Source of the DNA: Paenibacillus kobensis NBRC 15729
GTDB lineage: Bacteria; Bacillota; Bacilli; Paenibacillales; Paenibacillaceae
Reading direction: 5' to 3'
Assembly (NCBI RefSeq): GCF_004000825.1
Contig: NZ_BILZ01000001.1
Coordinates: 333,821-397,820 of the forward strand
DNA: 64,000 nucleotides
The translations under genes and the position numbers were made by a program. A model generated the notes under the pieces. It did no database searches. It saw only the letters and a program-made list of their open reading frames with translations, and was not told where the DNA came from. Positions 52,215 through 61,151 of this stretch are shown piece after piece (within the stretch, counting starts at the first letter, position 1; every line of letters starts with the position of its first letter).

Positions 52215-52490
52215 TATGAACAAAAAAATCCCACCCCCAAGACTTCTCCATAGTCTCAGGGACGAGATTAGATTCCTCGTGGTACCACCCTAAATTCGTC
52301 GACACGTCACCGTATCAACCTCTTCAAGTACGGCATTACGTCAGTAATGCTTATACTTTAGCTCTGTAACAGGAGCTCCTGGCACGCCACCTGCTCGAAT
52401 CGGCTTCCGGCGCGCTGCTCAGAGTCTTTGTTCAATAAACAATTCTTTACCCCTTCTCAGCATAATGGGGCTCTCTGGAAAAGAATTTTA
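52215..52490 (-). promoter_or_regulatory. T-box riboswitch upstream of asd
   Basis: The T-box sequence AGGGTGGTACCACG is present on the minus strand (52279-52292). Upstream lies a stem I region that opens with CAGAGAGCC and closes with ACTCTGAGC. Downstream is the terminator (CCCTGAGACT pairing with AGTCTTGGGGG, then T7 ending near 52222). Uncharged tRNA binding should stabilise the antiterminator and allow asd transcription. I could not assign the specifier codon with confidence; an aspartate-family amino acid is expected. Confidence 0.93.
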
Positions 52491-52662
52491 TTTATTTACT
52501 CGTCTCTTCATCGCATTTGAACGTTGCGAATATCGTATCAAAAAATGGTGGTCAGGTAAATATAAATTTTGAAAAAAAAGAAACTCTGCATCCCTCCAAC
52601 TGGAAATGTGCGATAATAAAACTGGCACATCTTTACAACAATAAGCTGCGGGAGGGTTTTTG

Positions 52663-54237
52663 GTGTCCATTGTACTTCTAATCATCATATTAATTGTCGT
52701 ATTGTTGCTGCTGGTTCCCGTCGGATTCCTCGGTTATATGTATGTTCTGTCGAAGAAACCGAAACATTCAATCCTTCGTGCACATCCATTTCTAGGCTGG
52801 CTTCGATATTTGCTCGAGAAACTGGGACCTGAATTCCGCCAATATTGGTTCGATAACGATACGGACGGCAGACCGTTCTCGCGTGCTGATTTCGTCGGTC
52901 TCGTATTCGCAGCCAAATACCGGACCGATCTGATCTCGTTCGGGGGCAAACGAGATTATGAGAAGCCAGGCTATTATTTGTCCAACGCGATGTTTCCGAA
53001 GCTCGCCCAAGAGCTGCGGATCGATAATGACACAACCGTACCGGGTAAGAAATATGTCATTACCGAAGAAGGCGTGTTCACACGCAAAGAAAAAATGATT
53101 GACGATCAAGTTAAAAAATGGCTGCTCCCTGACGATGACGCCATCATTGTCGGCGAGAACCGCAAATACCCTTGGCGGTTGAAAGGTCTGTTCGGCGCAT
53201 CCGCAACCTCGTACGGAGCCGTCGGCGAGCACTATATTCAATCGACCGGCAGCGGAGCCAAGATGGCAGGCGGTTCTTGGATTAATACGGGCGAAGGCGG
53301 CGTTGCTGACGTCCATCTGGATACCGGCGCCGATATCGTCTCGCAGATCGGTCCTGGCATGTTCGGGTTCCGCGACGACGAAGGCCGGTTCTCGATCGAA
53401 GAGTTTAAGCAGAAAGCAGCAATCGACAACATTAAAGCATTCGAGCTGAAGTTCCATCAAGGCGCTAAGATTCGCGGCGGCCATCTAGAAGGCTCGAAAG
53501 TGAACGAGAAAATCGCGGCTGCTCGCCGGGTGCCGGTTGGCAAATCCGTGAACTCACCGAACCGGTTCGAGCTGCTCAGCAATCCGGACGAGGCGCTTCG
53601 GTTCATCCGCACGCTGCAGGTAGAAGGCGGCAAACCGGTCGGCATTAAGATTGTTGTAGGCGACCCCAATCGTCTCGTTCCGCTGTTCAATGCGATGAAA
53701 GAACTCGATATTTATCCTGACTTTATAACGGTGGACGGCTCGGAAGGCGGCTCGGGCGCAACGTTCAAAGCAATGGCTGACAGCATGGGCTTACCGCTGT
53801 TTGCTGGCCTCCTTATTCTTGACGATACGGCCAGAAAATATGGCATTCGCGATCGGTTCCGGATCTTCGCATCCGGCAAGCTCGTTACACCGGACAAAGT
53901 AGCGATCGCGCTGGCTTTAGGAGCCGATTGCGTCAACTCCGCACGCGGCTTCATGATGGCGAACGGCTGCATCATGGCGCTTCAGTGCCATACGGGCAAA
54001 TGCCCGACCGGCATTACGACGACCGACTCCAAGTACCAGCAAGCGCTCGCCCCCGAAGAGAAGCAATGGCGAGTCATGAACTATATCTTGCAGATGCGCG
54101 AAGGATTGTTTTCCCTCTCGGCAGCATGCGGATTGACAAGCCCTCGAGAGCTGCGCCGCGAGCATGTCGTGTTCGTGAATACAAACGGCCAGACGACGCG
54201 AATTGCAGATTTATTCCCTTATCCTGAAGAGACATAA
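52663..54237 (+). CDS. Membrane-anchored FMN-binding glutamate synthase family protein
   Basis: A 524-residue protein with an N-terminal membrane anchor (1 to about 28, very hydrophobic) and a glutamate-synthase central FMN domain: GEGGVADVHLDTGADIV, DFITVDGSEGGSGATF, ASGKLVTPDKVAIALALGAD. The cysteine cluster LQCHTGKCPTGITT (about 440) resembles the 3Fe-4S site of GltB. It lacks the amidotransferase domain, so it cannot be a complete glutamate synthase. Its reaction in this truncated family is not established. The start is GTG 52663, with GGGAGGG 7 nt upstream, although TTG 52660 is possible. Divergent from asd. Confidence 0.9.
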   Translation: MSIVLLIIILIVVLLLLVPVGFLGYMYVLSKKPKHSILRAHPFLGWLRYLLEKLGPEFRQYWFDNDTDGRPFSRADFVGLVFAAKYRTDLISFGGKRDYEKPGYYLSNAMFPKLAQELRIDNDTTVPGKKYVITEEGVFTRKEKMIDDQVKKWLLPDDDAIIVGENRKYPWRLKGLFGASATSYGAVGEHYIQSTGSGAKMAGGSWINTGEGGVADVHLDTGADIVSQIGPGMFGFRDDEGRFSIEEFKQKAAIDNIKAFELKFHQGAKIRGGHLEGSKVNEKIAAARRVPVGKSVNSPNRFELLSNPDEALRFIRTLQVEGGKPVGIKIVVGDPNRLVPLFNAMKELDIYPDFITVDGSEGGSGATFKAMADSMGLPLFAGLLILDDTARKYGIRDRFRIFASGKLVTPDKVAIALALGADCVNSARGFMMANGCIMALQCHTGKCPTGITTTDSKYQQALAPEEKQWRVMNYILQMREGLFSLSAACGLTSPRELRREHVVFVNTNGQTTRIADLFPYPEET

Positions 54238-54240
54238 AAT

Positions 54241-54291
54241 AATAAACCTCCGATGCCACAGCTCATTAGCTTATGGCGCAGGAGGTTTATT
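54241..54291. terminator. Bidirectional terminator
   Basis: AATAAACCTCC (54241-54251) pairs with GGAGGTTTATT (54281-54291), with an inner imperfect arm. It lies between two convergent genes. Confidence 0.75.
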
Positions 54292-54296
54292 ACATT

Positions 54297-55259
54297 TTAT
54301 ACTTGCGGCTTTAGGACATTGATCGGCGAGCCGTTCAGATAGGCTTCGATATCTTCAACAATTCCGCGGAAGAAATTACGGTAAGCCGCCTCTGTCACGT
54401 ATCCGATATGAGGCGTTGCGAACACGTTCGGTAGTGTGCGCAGCGGGTCATCTGCCGGAAGCGGCTCCTGTTCGTACACATCCAATCCTGCACCTGCAAT
54501 CGAACTGCTGCGCAGCGCTTGAATCAAGGCATCCTGGTCCACGATTGGCGCACGCGATGTATTAATCAAATAAGCCGTTTTCTTCATCAGGTTGAGCTCG
54601 CGAGCGCCGATCAGCCCTCTTGACCGGTCGCCTAAAACGAGATGAATGGAAATGAAATCGCTGCTTGCGAGCAGTTCCTCTTTGGATGAGGCAAGCGTCG
54701 CACCCACCGCAGCCGCTCGATCCGCCGTCAGATTAGCGCTCCAAGCAGCTACCTCCATCCCGAAAGCTTGTCCGATTCGAGCGACGTTGCTTCCAATGTG
54801 GCCAAGTCCGAGCAGACCGAGCCGCTTGCCGGACAGATCGACCCCGATTGTGCTTTGCCAAGGACCGCCGGTCCGCAGCGCCTCATTTTCCTGAACAAGC
54901 TTCCGGGTCAACCCGAGAATGAGCGCCCACGTCAGTTCGGTCGTCCCCTCTCCTCCCCCTCGCGTTCCGGATACGACAATACCTTGTTCGACTGCCGCAA
55001 CAAGATCAATCGAGGCATTGCGCATTCCCGTCGTCACAAGCAGCTTCAGCCTTGGCAGCCGCTTCAGCAATCCGCTGCGAAACGGCGTACGCTCCCGCAT
55101 GATTACGACGATCTCGCAGTCCTCGATCGCAGCGACCAGTTCATCCTCATCGTCAAAATGCTGATGATACACGTTCAACTCTATACGATCCGTGATAACA
55201 GACCAATCCGCCATCGACATTGCTGCGTTCTGATAATCGTCCAATACCGCACACTTCAT
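54297..55259 (-). CDS. D-2-hydroxyacid dehydrogenase family protein
   Basis: A 320-residue NAD(P)-dependent dehydrogenase. The NAD motif is LGLLGLGHIGSNVARIGQAF (about 145-164). Catalytic Arg lies in LINTSRAPIVDQ, Glu in AGLDVYEQEPLP, and His in FATPHIGYVTEA, so the triad is complete. Members act on 2-hydroxy acids such as glycerate, lactate or phosphoglycerate; the substrate is not clear. ATG 55259 has AAAGGGCGAG upstream and fits the usual N-terminus (MKCAVLDDYQ). Monocistronic. Confidence 0.92.
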   Translation of the reverse strand: MKCAVLDDYQNAAMSMADWSVITDRIELNVYHQHFDDEDELVAAIEDCEIVVIMRERTPFRSGLLKRLPRLKLLVTTGMRNASIDLVAAVEQGIVVSGTRGGGEGTTELTWALILGLTRKLVQENEALRTGGPWQSTIGVDLSGKRLGLLGLGHIGSNVARIGQAFGMEVAAWSANLTADRAAAVGATLASSKEELLASSDFISIHLVLGDRSRGLIGARELNLMKKTAYLINTSRAPIVDQDALIQALRSSSIAGAGLDVYEQEPLPADDPLRTLPNVFATPHIGYVTEAAYRNFFRGIVEDIEAYLNGSPINVLKPQV

Positions 55260-55455
55260 GACTGCTCGCCCTTTCTTCGATTGCCGAATTTCGAATCGTT
55301 TGGACAACATCATCTCACGCACCGGTGCTTTTGTATAGGAATAATCCTCCATAATTATGTTCCCATTAATTGAGGGTGTAGAATCCGCGACCGAATCATT
55401 ACGATAGAAGGATAGACTTTTCTATAATTCTGAATCGAAAGCGAGATTACAAGAA

Positions 55456-57087
55456 ATGACCGTTCTTAGAACCGTCTTGGGCATGCTGGCCTCTCTAATG
55501 GGAATCGTCGTTATCGGAGCAGAAGCTGCTCCAACCTTTGCGGCACAGGCAGCGACGGATCTGCCCTATGATGATATAGGAAACAACTACGCGAAATCGG
55601 CCATTATCAGTGTTACGGAGAACCATCTTATGAACGGGACAGGCAATCGGCGGTTTGAGCCGAATAAACCGGTTACGCGTGCGGAGATGACAGCGATGCT
55701 AGACCGTGCGCTCGGTATCCAGCCGTTGTCCGCGCCTCTCTTGACTTACGAAGACGTGCCATCTGATGCTTGGCATTACGAATGGATTCAGCCAGCGGTT
55801 CAACTCGGCATCGCACAGGGCATATCCGCGAGCCGGTTCGAACCGAATCGCCCGGTATTGCGCGAAGAAGCGGCTGTCCTGCTGTCACGCGCATTGAAGC
55901 AGCCAGCAGACACAGCATCGGACCGTTCCGTCTCCGTCTATAAAGATCAGAAAACGATTGCGGATTGGGCACTTCCGTCTGTGATTCGAATGTATCAGTT
56001 AAATCTGATGCGCGGCGACAAGGACGGGTTCCGTCCACACGATTCCATAACCCGGCAGGAGGCTGCGGTGCTTCTAGACCGGGTATGGTCCCATCCAGAC
56101 TGGGCGAAGCAGATCACCGCAAGCGCACCGTCTCGAATCCATCTTGGCTGGCAATACGGCCTGACGACGGCACAGTTCGAACAGCAAATCCTTCAGTCTG
56201 AGGTGAATACGTTGTCTCCACGGTGGTTTTTTTTAAGCCCCACTGGCGCTTTCGAAGATTGTACCGACTCTTCCCTCGTTAACTGGGCGCACCAAAGAGG
56301 CAAGAACGTATGGGCCATGGTCGGCAACCGGTCAGATGAGCGATCGACGCATCAAATGTTGTCCAATCCGGACCAGCGCAATGCTTTCGTCCAGCAGTTG
56401 ACCGATCGTGTCAGCCGTTACGGCATCGACGGGCTAAATATCGATTTCGAGAATATGATGGCGCAGGACCGGGATTCGTTCACCTTATTCATCACCGAGC
56501 TGCATAAACAACTGCTCGCGGTTCACGCTGTTCTATCGGTGAACGTCTCGCCTGATTTCGGTACCGATTGGACTGACGTATTCGATTATGCCGCATTAGG
56601 TTTGCAAGCCGAATATATCGTGCTTATGGGCTATGATGAGCATTGGAGCACTTCGCCGCAAGCTGGTTCGGTCTCATCGCTTCCCTGGCTGCAGCAAGGG
56701 CTCGAAGCTTTGTTAAAGAAGGTTTCTTCCCGTCAAATTATTGCCGGCTTTCCGCTATATACGCGCGACTGGACCGTAACCAGTGAAGGCAGCACGGTCG
56801 CATCCGATATCGAATTACAGAAGCAGAACGAGCTCATTCTTACGAATCGCGCGACGCTGCAATGGGACGATCGACTAGGCCAGTACTTCTCCGAATACGA
56901 CGATTCGCTAGGAGCGCATCATCAGATTTGGCTGGAAGACGGCCGCTCGATTTCGCGTAAGATGAGCCTTACGGAATCACATGCCGTCGCCGGATATGCT
57001 TATTGGTATATGGGTGGCGAAAGCGCCGATCTATGGACAAGCGTACGCAATGCGATCCGGTTTCAATCGACCCTTTACACTCCTTAA
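55456..57087 (+). CDS. Cell-surface SLH-GH18 protein
   Basis: A 543-residue exported protein. Signal peptide 1 to about 31 (TFAAQA). Three SLH domains (about 35-90, 95-150, 158-215; signature MLDRALGIQP, FEPNRPVLREEAAVLLSRAL) anchor it to the cell wall polymer. GH18-like barrel about 225-535 with catalytic motif DGLNIDFE, Glu332, plus VLMGYDEHWSTSPQ. The barrel resembles spore-cortex/peptidoglycan glucosaminidases (YaaH/YdhD-like) more than true chitinases, so wall remodelling is likely. The ribosome-binding site is weak (ACAAGAA). A strong terminator follows. Confidence 0.92.
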   Translation: MTVLRTVLGMLASLMGIVVIGAEAAPTFAAQAATDLPYDDIGNNYAKSAIISVTENHLMNGTGNRRFEPNKPVTRAEMTAMLDRALGIQPLSAPLLTYEDVPSDAWHYEWIQPAVQLGIAQGISASRFEPNRPVLREEAAVLLSRALKQPADTASDRSVSVYKDQKTIADWALPSVIRMYQLNLMRGDKDGFRPHDSITRQEAAVLLDRVWSHPDWAKQITASAPSRIHLGWQYGLTTAQFEQQILQSEVNTLSPRWFFLSPTGAFEDCTDSSLVNWAHQRGKNVWAMVGNRSDERSTHQMLSNPDQRNAFVQQLTDRVSRYGIDGLNIDFENMMAQDRDSFTLFITELHKQLLAVHAVLSVNVSPDFGTDWTDVFDYAALGLQAEYIVLMGYDEHWSTSPQAGSVSSLPWLQQGLEALLKKVSSRQIIAGFPLYTRDWTVTSEGSTVASDIELQKQNELILTNRATLQWDDRLGQYFSEYDDSLGAHHQIWLEDGRSISRKMSLTESHAVAGYAYWYMGGESADLWTSVRNAIRFQSTLYTP

Positions 57088-57090
57088 AGA

Positions 57091-57140
57091 AAACAGGGAT
57101 TGCCCCCCATCATCTAGATGGAATCGGGCAATCCCTGTTT
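57091..57140. terminator. Bidirectional terminator
   Basis: A 15-bp perfect stem (57091-57105 with 57126-57140), with an inner CCATC/GATGG arm and T/A-rich flanks, lies between the SLH-GH18 gene and the convergent permease. Confidence 0.9.
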
Positions 57141-57158
57141 GCTGCAGAGAATAGAAGG

Positions 57159-58592
57159 TTAATCGATCGTCGGATCCAGGTTGCACTCCTCCAGCTTCAC
57201 CCACTTCGTCTTATACTTCCATTTGTATCCGAGCCATAAGAGCAGGAAGAATGGGATGCCGATATAAGAAGCCAGCATAAACATCCAATCGACTTGGCCG
57301 TCTGAATAGGCGCTGATACTCTGTCCGATAATGACGATCATGCACATTACCCCTGCTAATATAGGTCCGAATGGGAACCATATGGAGCGGTATGGCAAAC
57401 TTGCCGGATCGTGTCCTTGCGCGATGTACGCTTTGCGGAACCGGTAATGGCTTACGGCAATGCCCAGCCATGCGATGAACCCTGACATGCCGGACGCGTT
57501 CAGCAGCCAAATATACACTTGGCCGTCGCCGAAGAATGACGCGAGGAAAGCGAGCATGCCCAGCGCGGCTGTCGCGATTAGCGAGTAGACCGGAATTCCG
57601 CGCTTGTTGAGCTTGGCGAACAGCTTAGGCGCCTTGCCTTCTTGCGCTAACACCCACAGCATCCGAGTAGAAGCGTACATGCCCGAATTGCCAGCCGACA
57701 AGACCGAAGACAAGATGACCGCATTCATAACGGAAGCGGCGATGCTCAAGCCGGCCTTCTCGAATATAATCGTGAACGGACTTGCCGCTACACTGTCGCT
57801 GGCAAGCGTATCCGTTGTGAATGGAATCAGCAGGCCAACAACAAAAATAGCCAAAATATAAAACAACAAGATACGCCAAAACACGCTGCGGATCGCACGC
57901 GGTACATTGACGCGCGGATTCTCCGATTCGCCTGCGGCAATTCCGACGAGTTCCGTGCCTTGGAACGAGAAGCCCGCCGCCATACAGACGCCGAGTACGG
58001 CCAGCCATCCTCCGGACACCGGCGCATCGCCTGCCGTAAAGTTCCGGAACCCTACGGCATCGCCGTTCCAAATGCCTACGATCATGAGCAATCCAATGCC
58101 GATGAATACGATAACAGTGACGATCTTGATCAAGGCGAACCAATACTCAGATTCGCCGTACCCTTTGACAGAAAGCAGGTTTAGGCCCACCATCAGAGCC
58201 AAAAACAACGCGCTCCACAGAAACGAAGGGCTGTCCGGCAGCCAGAACTTGATGATCAATGTCGCCGCGGACAACTCTGCCGCAATCGTAATGGCCCAGT
58301 TGTACCAATAATTCCAACCGAGCGCGAAGCCGAGCGAAGGATCGACGAACCTGGTCGCATATGTGCTGAATGTTCCCGATACCGGCATATAGGTCGCCAT
58401 TTCGCCCAGACTCGTTACGAGAAAATAGACCATAATACCAATAATGCTGTAAGCCAGCAACGCCCCGCCCGGTCCGGCGGTATGAATGGCGCTGCCGCTT
58501 GCCAAGAACAGACCGGTTCCGATCGAACCGCCGAGCGAGATCATCGCCATGTGGCGGGACTTTAAGCCTCTTCGCAATTTATTCGATTCCAA
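57159..58592 (-). CDS. lysP: Amino acid permease, probably lysine-specific
   Basis: A 477-residue APC-superfamily (AAT) transporter with twelve hydrophobic segments. The family signature is MAMISLGGSIGTGLFLASGS near residue 16, followed by GALLAYSIIGIMVYFLVTSL and GEMATYMPVSGTFSTYATRF. The sequence alone indicates a basic or broad amino acid symporter. The lysine riboswitch directly upstream makes lysine the probable substrate. TTG start with GAGGGAGAG upstream. Monocistronic. Confidence 0.9.
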   Translation of the reverse strand: MESNKLRRGLKSRHMAMISLGGSIGTGLFLASGSAIHTAGPGGALLAYSIIGIMVYFLVTSLGEMATYMPVSGTFSTYATRFVDPSLGFALGWNYWYNWAITIAAELSAATLIIKFWLPDSPSFLWSALFLALMVGLNLLSVKGYGESEYWFALIKIVTVIVFIGIGLLMIVGIWNGDAVGFRNFTAGDAPVSGGWLAVLGVCMAAGFSFQGTELVGIAAGESENPRVNVPRAIRSVFWRILLFYILAIFVVGLLIPFTTDTLASDSVAASPFTIIFEKAGLSIAASVMNAVILSSVLSAGNSGMYASTRMLWVLAQEGKAPKLFAKLNKRGIPVYSLIATAALGMLAFLASFFGDGQVYIWLLNASGMSGFIAWLGIAVSHYRFRKAYIAQGHDPASLPYRSIWFPFGPILAGVMCMIVIIGQSISAYSDGQVDWMFMLASYIGIPFFLLLWLGYKWKYKTKWVKLEECNLDPTID

Positions 58593-58654
58593 TTTCTAAA
58601 CTCTCCCTCTAGGTGTTGAACTTAAGATGCTCCGAAATGTACAGCTGTAAACAC

Positions 58655-58905
58655 AAAAAGACTGCCCTTCTCATTATAGGAAGGCAGCCTCTACTCCCTC
58701 TCATATCTCCTGATGCAAGATAGCTCAACATCCTGTATGCGGATCATACAAGATGACAGTTCCGTCCCTTTCGGCAACGGCCCCAGCATGCACGGCCAGT
58801 AAGCCGCGCAGCTTCGGCGATGGTGCCTTTTCGCCGGAATCCTCAGTCAATACTGGACCTCCTCCAACGTACTCTTCAACATCGCGACCTCTACCTCATC
58901 TCAAT
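58655..58905 (-). promoter_or_regulatory. Lysine riboswitch (L box)
   Basis: On the minus strand the conserved L-box elements appear in order: GAGATGAGGTAGAGGTCGCG (58883-58902), TGACTGAGGATTCCGGCGAA, GCCGAAGC, GCTGGGGC, GCCGAAAGGGACGGAACTGTCA (split over two arms) and GGAGATATGAGAGGGAGTAG. The terminator (CTGCC..GGCAG, 58662-58687) with T5 follows. Lysine should cause termination before the permease gene. Confidence 0.95.
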
Positions 58906-59029
58906 AGATGAGGGTCTATTATTTAATTGTGATTCAACATTTAATTATATTAAATAGGTGCAGTTAACAAATCAACAGGTGAATCCTCCCAACAATTCTA
59001 TACCTAGTATGAAGTCGTGGACATGCCAA

Positions 59030-59053
59030 AAAGCCGCGTGATCACGCGGCTTT
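59030..59053. terminator. Terminator of the cupin gene
   Basis: A perfect 24-bp palindrome (AAAGCCGCGTGA with its complement) lies 23 bp after the stop codon. T-rich on the minus strand. Confidence 0.85.
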
Positions 59054-59075
59054 CAAGACTCTATGATTGATCGGA

Positions 59076-59408
59076 CTAACTTCCTGTAATATCGTTATCT
59101 GCTTTCTCGAAGCAAAGGTTAACCGTTCTGCCATTCGAACGGGTGCGGTGCATCACATTGCGCGGAATCGTGTAGACATCACCCGGTTGAAGCACTTCCG
59201 TACGATCCTCGAAATCGATAATCAGCTCGCCTTCCAATACGAGGAACAGCTCATCGCATTCCTCATGTTTATGCCAATGAAATTCCCCGTCGATGACGGC
59301 TGCTCTAAGCACATGATCGTTCACTTCACTGACGACGAAGTTCGAATAGTCGTGAATGTTCTTCGTCGCCTCGAATAGATTTATTCTGTGCATCTGTCCT
59401 TGCTTCAT
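59076..59408 (-). CDS. Cupin domain-containing protein
   Basis: A 110-residue single-domain cupin. Motif 1 is HWHKHEECDELFLVLEGEL with its two His and Glu metal ligands; motif 2 is PGDVYTIPRNVMHRT with His. Such proteins bind a metal and may act as dioxygenases, isomerases or sensors; the reaction is not known. ATG 59408 has GGCGGGAAG upstream and is preferred to the in-frame ATG at 59441. Monocistronic. Confidence 0.9.
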   Translation of the reverse strand: MKQGQMHRINLFEATKNIHDYSNFVVSEVNDHVLRAAVIDGEFHWHKHEECDELFLVLEGELIIDFEDRTEVLQPGDVYTIPRNVMHRTRSNGRTVNLCFEKADNDITGS

Positions 59409-59544
59409 AAGCTTCCCGCCTTCTTCATGTTGATCAATCACGCGTTCTGCTGCGGCGAAAGTTCCGTCACGCTATGTCGTAGAATTTTATTCTATGGGAA
59501 GCATACGATCCGCACAAGATCAGTCGTTTCCATCTGTCTGCCTG

Positions 59545-60156
59545 CTACTCCTTGCTGTGCGACATATCGGCATAATATTCGATTCTGGCTCCACTGCTGG
59601 AGACGATGATTTTGCTAAGGCTTGTCGGATGGACAAAAGGAGGCTCCCATAGTTTCTCCATCGGCCGCGCCTCATAATGACTCATCAACAATTTCAATGT
59701 CACCGTATGAGAGACGACCAATATTTCCTCGCCGGCATGTCTAGCAGCGATAGTCTGCATGAATGGTACAGCGCGGTTGAGAACATCTTGGAAGCCTTCT
59801 CCGCCATTGTTCGGAACATAGAGGTGAGGACGCTCCCAGAACAATACGTCGTCTTCCGGAAAAGCCTCTCGAACGTCCGAGCGGCCTTCCCATTCTCCCA
59901 TATGGATTTCGCGAAGCGCGTCACTCTTGTGGATCGCAATATCCCTGCCACTGATAATTAACTCCGCGGTTGTTGCTGCTCTTGGACTTGAACTGGTATA
60001 AACTGCGGCGAAATGGGTATCGCTCAACCGTTCGCCAAGCGACTGCGCTTGCCGTCTGCCCTTGTCCGTAAGAGGGGAATCCAAATGGCCTTGCATTCGG
60101 TGCTCGATATTCCACTGCGTCTCGCCATGCCTCGTTAAATAGATCGTTGTCGTCAT
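59545..60156 (-). CDS. Histidine phosphatase family protein (phosphoglycerate-mutase-like)
   Basis: A 203-residue phosphatase of branch 1. The catalytic LTRHGET near residue 7-13 (phospho-His), Arg in SSPRAATTAELI, Glu in REIHMGEWEGRSD and His in LVVSHTVTLKLL are all present. Members include cobalamin-phosphate phosphatases and broad phosphatases such as PhoE; no cobalamin genes are nearby. AAGGGAAGAG precedes the ATG. Confidence 0.93.
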   Translation of the reverse strand: MTTTIYLTRHGETQWNIEHRMQGHLDSPLTDKGRRQAQSLGERLSDTHFAAVYTSSSPRAATTAELIISGRDIAIHKSDALREIHMGEWEGRSDVREAFPEDDVLFWERPHLYVPNNGGEGFQDVLNRAVPFMQTIAARHAGEEILVVSHTVTLKLLMSHYEARPMEKLWEPPFVHPTSLSKIIVSSSGARIEYYADMSHSKE

Positions 60157-60221
60157 GCTGCTCTTCCCTTTCTTCTATTCGAGTCTACGAATGGTAGTTA
60201 TATCTTAACTATCTGTTTCAT

Positions 60222-60863
60222 CTATTGGCTCAGATCTTTCGTCTCGTCCGGCTTCTTAGGTAAGAAGAGATACGAGAAGCTGATTAGGGCATCCAATAGC
60301 AGAACTACAGACCATATTTTGTTCATCTGGACTAGCGATTCATTAAGCTGGAATTGCCCCCGCAGCCAATCGATCAGATGTCCGGACGGTACGGGATTCA
60401 GCTCCCGGTTACCGAAATAGACGAATAAATAAAATACGGCATGCGCGGACAGGAATAAAAGAACGTGCAGTCCGAACAGCTTCATCTCTTCAATCGCTTT
60501 GTCCTTCCCGTATTTCACCTCACGCACATGCGCGGGAGTCTGCTCTTTCTTAATCCGTGCGACGACGCGATATAGGGATCGGTCTATCTTCTGCATTTGA
60601 TGCTTGCCTAGCAACAACGTGTACAACAGCAGAATAATAATGATGATCTGAAAGCCGGTTAGCTCATTCGACTGACGCATATCCACAATACCGAGGAATA
60701 AAATCCATAGTTCGTTTACGATCGTGAACACAAACACTGAGAAGGCTGCTTTTTTATGGCCGAACCAATACTTCAATGTAATCGCCGTAAGCATCGTAAT
60801 CCAGAATATCGCCTCGGCAATGACAAGAAACTGCCAGATGTGTTCCGCTATAAAATCAAACAA
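60222..60863 (-). CDS. Hypothetical membrane protein (213 aa)
   Basis: An integral membrane protein with about five hydrophobic segments (about 8-28, 38-60, 68-88, 135-158, 190-208) and a basic cytoplasmic loop (HQMQKIDRSLYRVVARIKKE). I recognise no family. The TTG at 60863 has GGGGAGG 7 nt upstream and is the better start; a longer frame from 60920 lacks a site. Just downstream of, and on the same strand as, nothing obviously related. Function unknown. Confidence 0.7.
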   Translation of the reverse strand: MFDFIAEHIWQFLVIAEAIFWITMLTAITLKYWFGHKKAAFSVFVFTIVNELWILFLGIVDMRQSNELTGFQIIIIILLLYTLLLGKHQMQKIDRSLYRVVARIKKEQTPAHVREVKYGKDKAIEEMKLFGLHVLLFLSAHAVFYLFVYFGNRELNPVPSGHLIDWLRGQFQLNESLVQMNKIWSVVLLLDALISFSYLFLPKKPDETKDLSQ

Positions 60864-61151
60864 CGTTTGAACCTCCCCGCTTATCCTTTCTCTCTCTGAC
60901 AAACAAACCAACCGACGCAAACATGGAAGAAGTATACTATATTTCCATATCGCATTCTAGCAAATTAAATCAAATTTTAGGCAAGGAACAACTAACAAGA
61001 CGTACAAGAACATCTTATGAATCATTATGAAATGATCAAGCAATTGGTGTTGTCCTTCGATCCGGCTCGGCCAGAAGACTCTAAAATCATGAATATCACT
61101 ACTATAGGGTACATATCTTTCGTTAAGATTATGATTGACGGGAGTGGTGCA

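Noticed and set aside
61017..61151. 45-codon N-terminal extension of the glycosyltransferase
   Set aside because: No ribosome-binding site at 61017, whereas GGGAGTGG lies just before ATG 61152, where homologous GT-A sequence begins.
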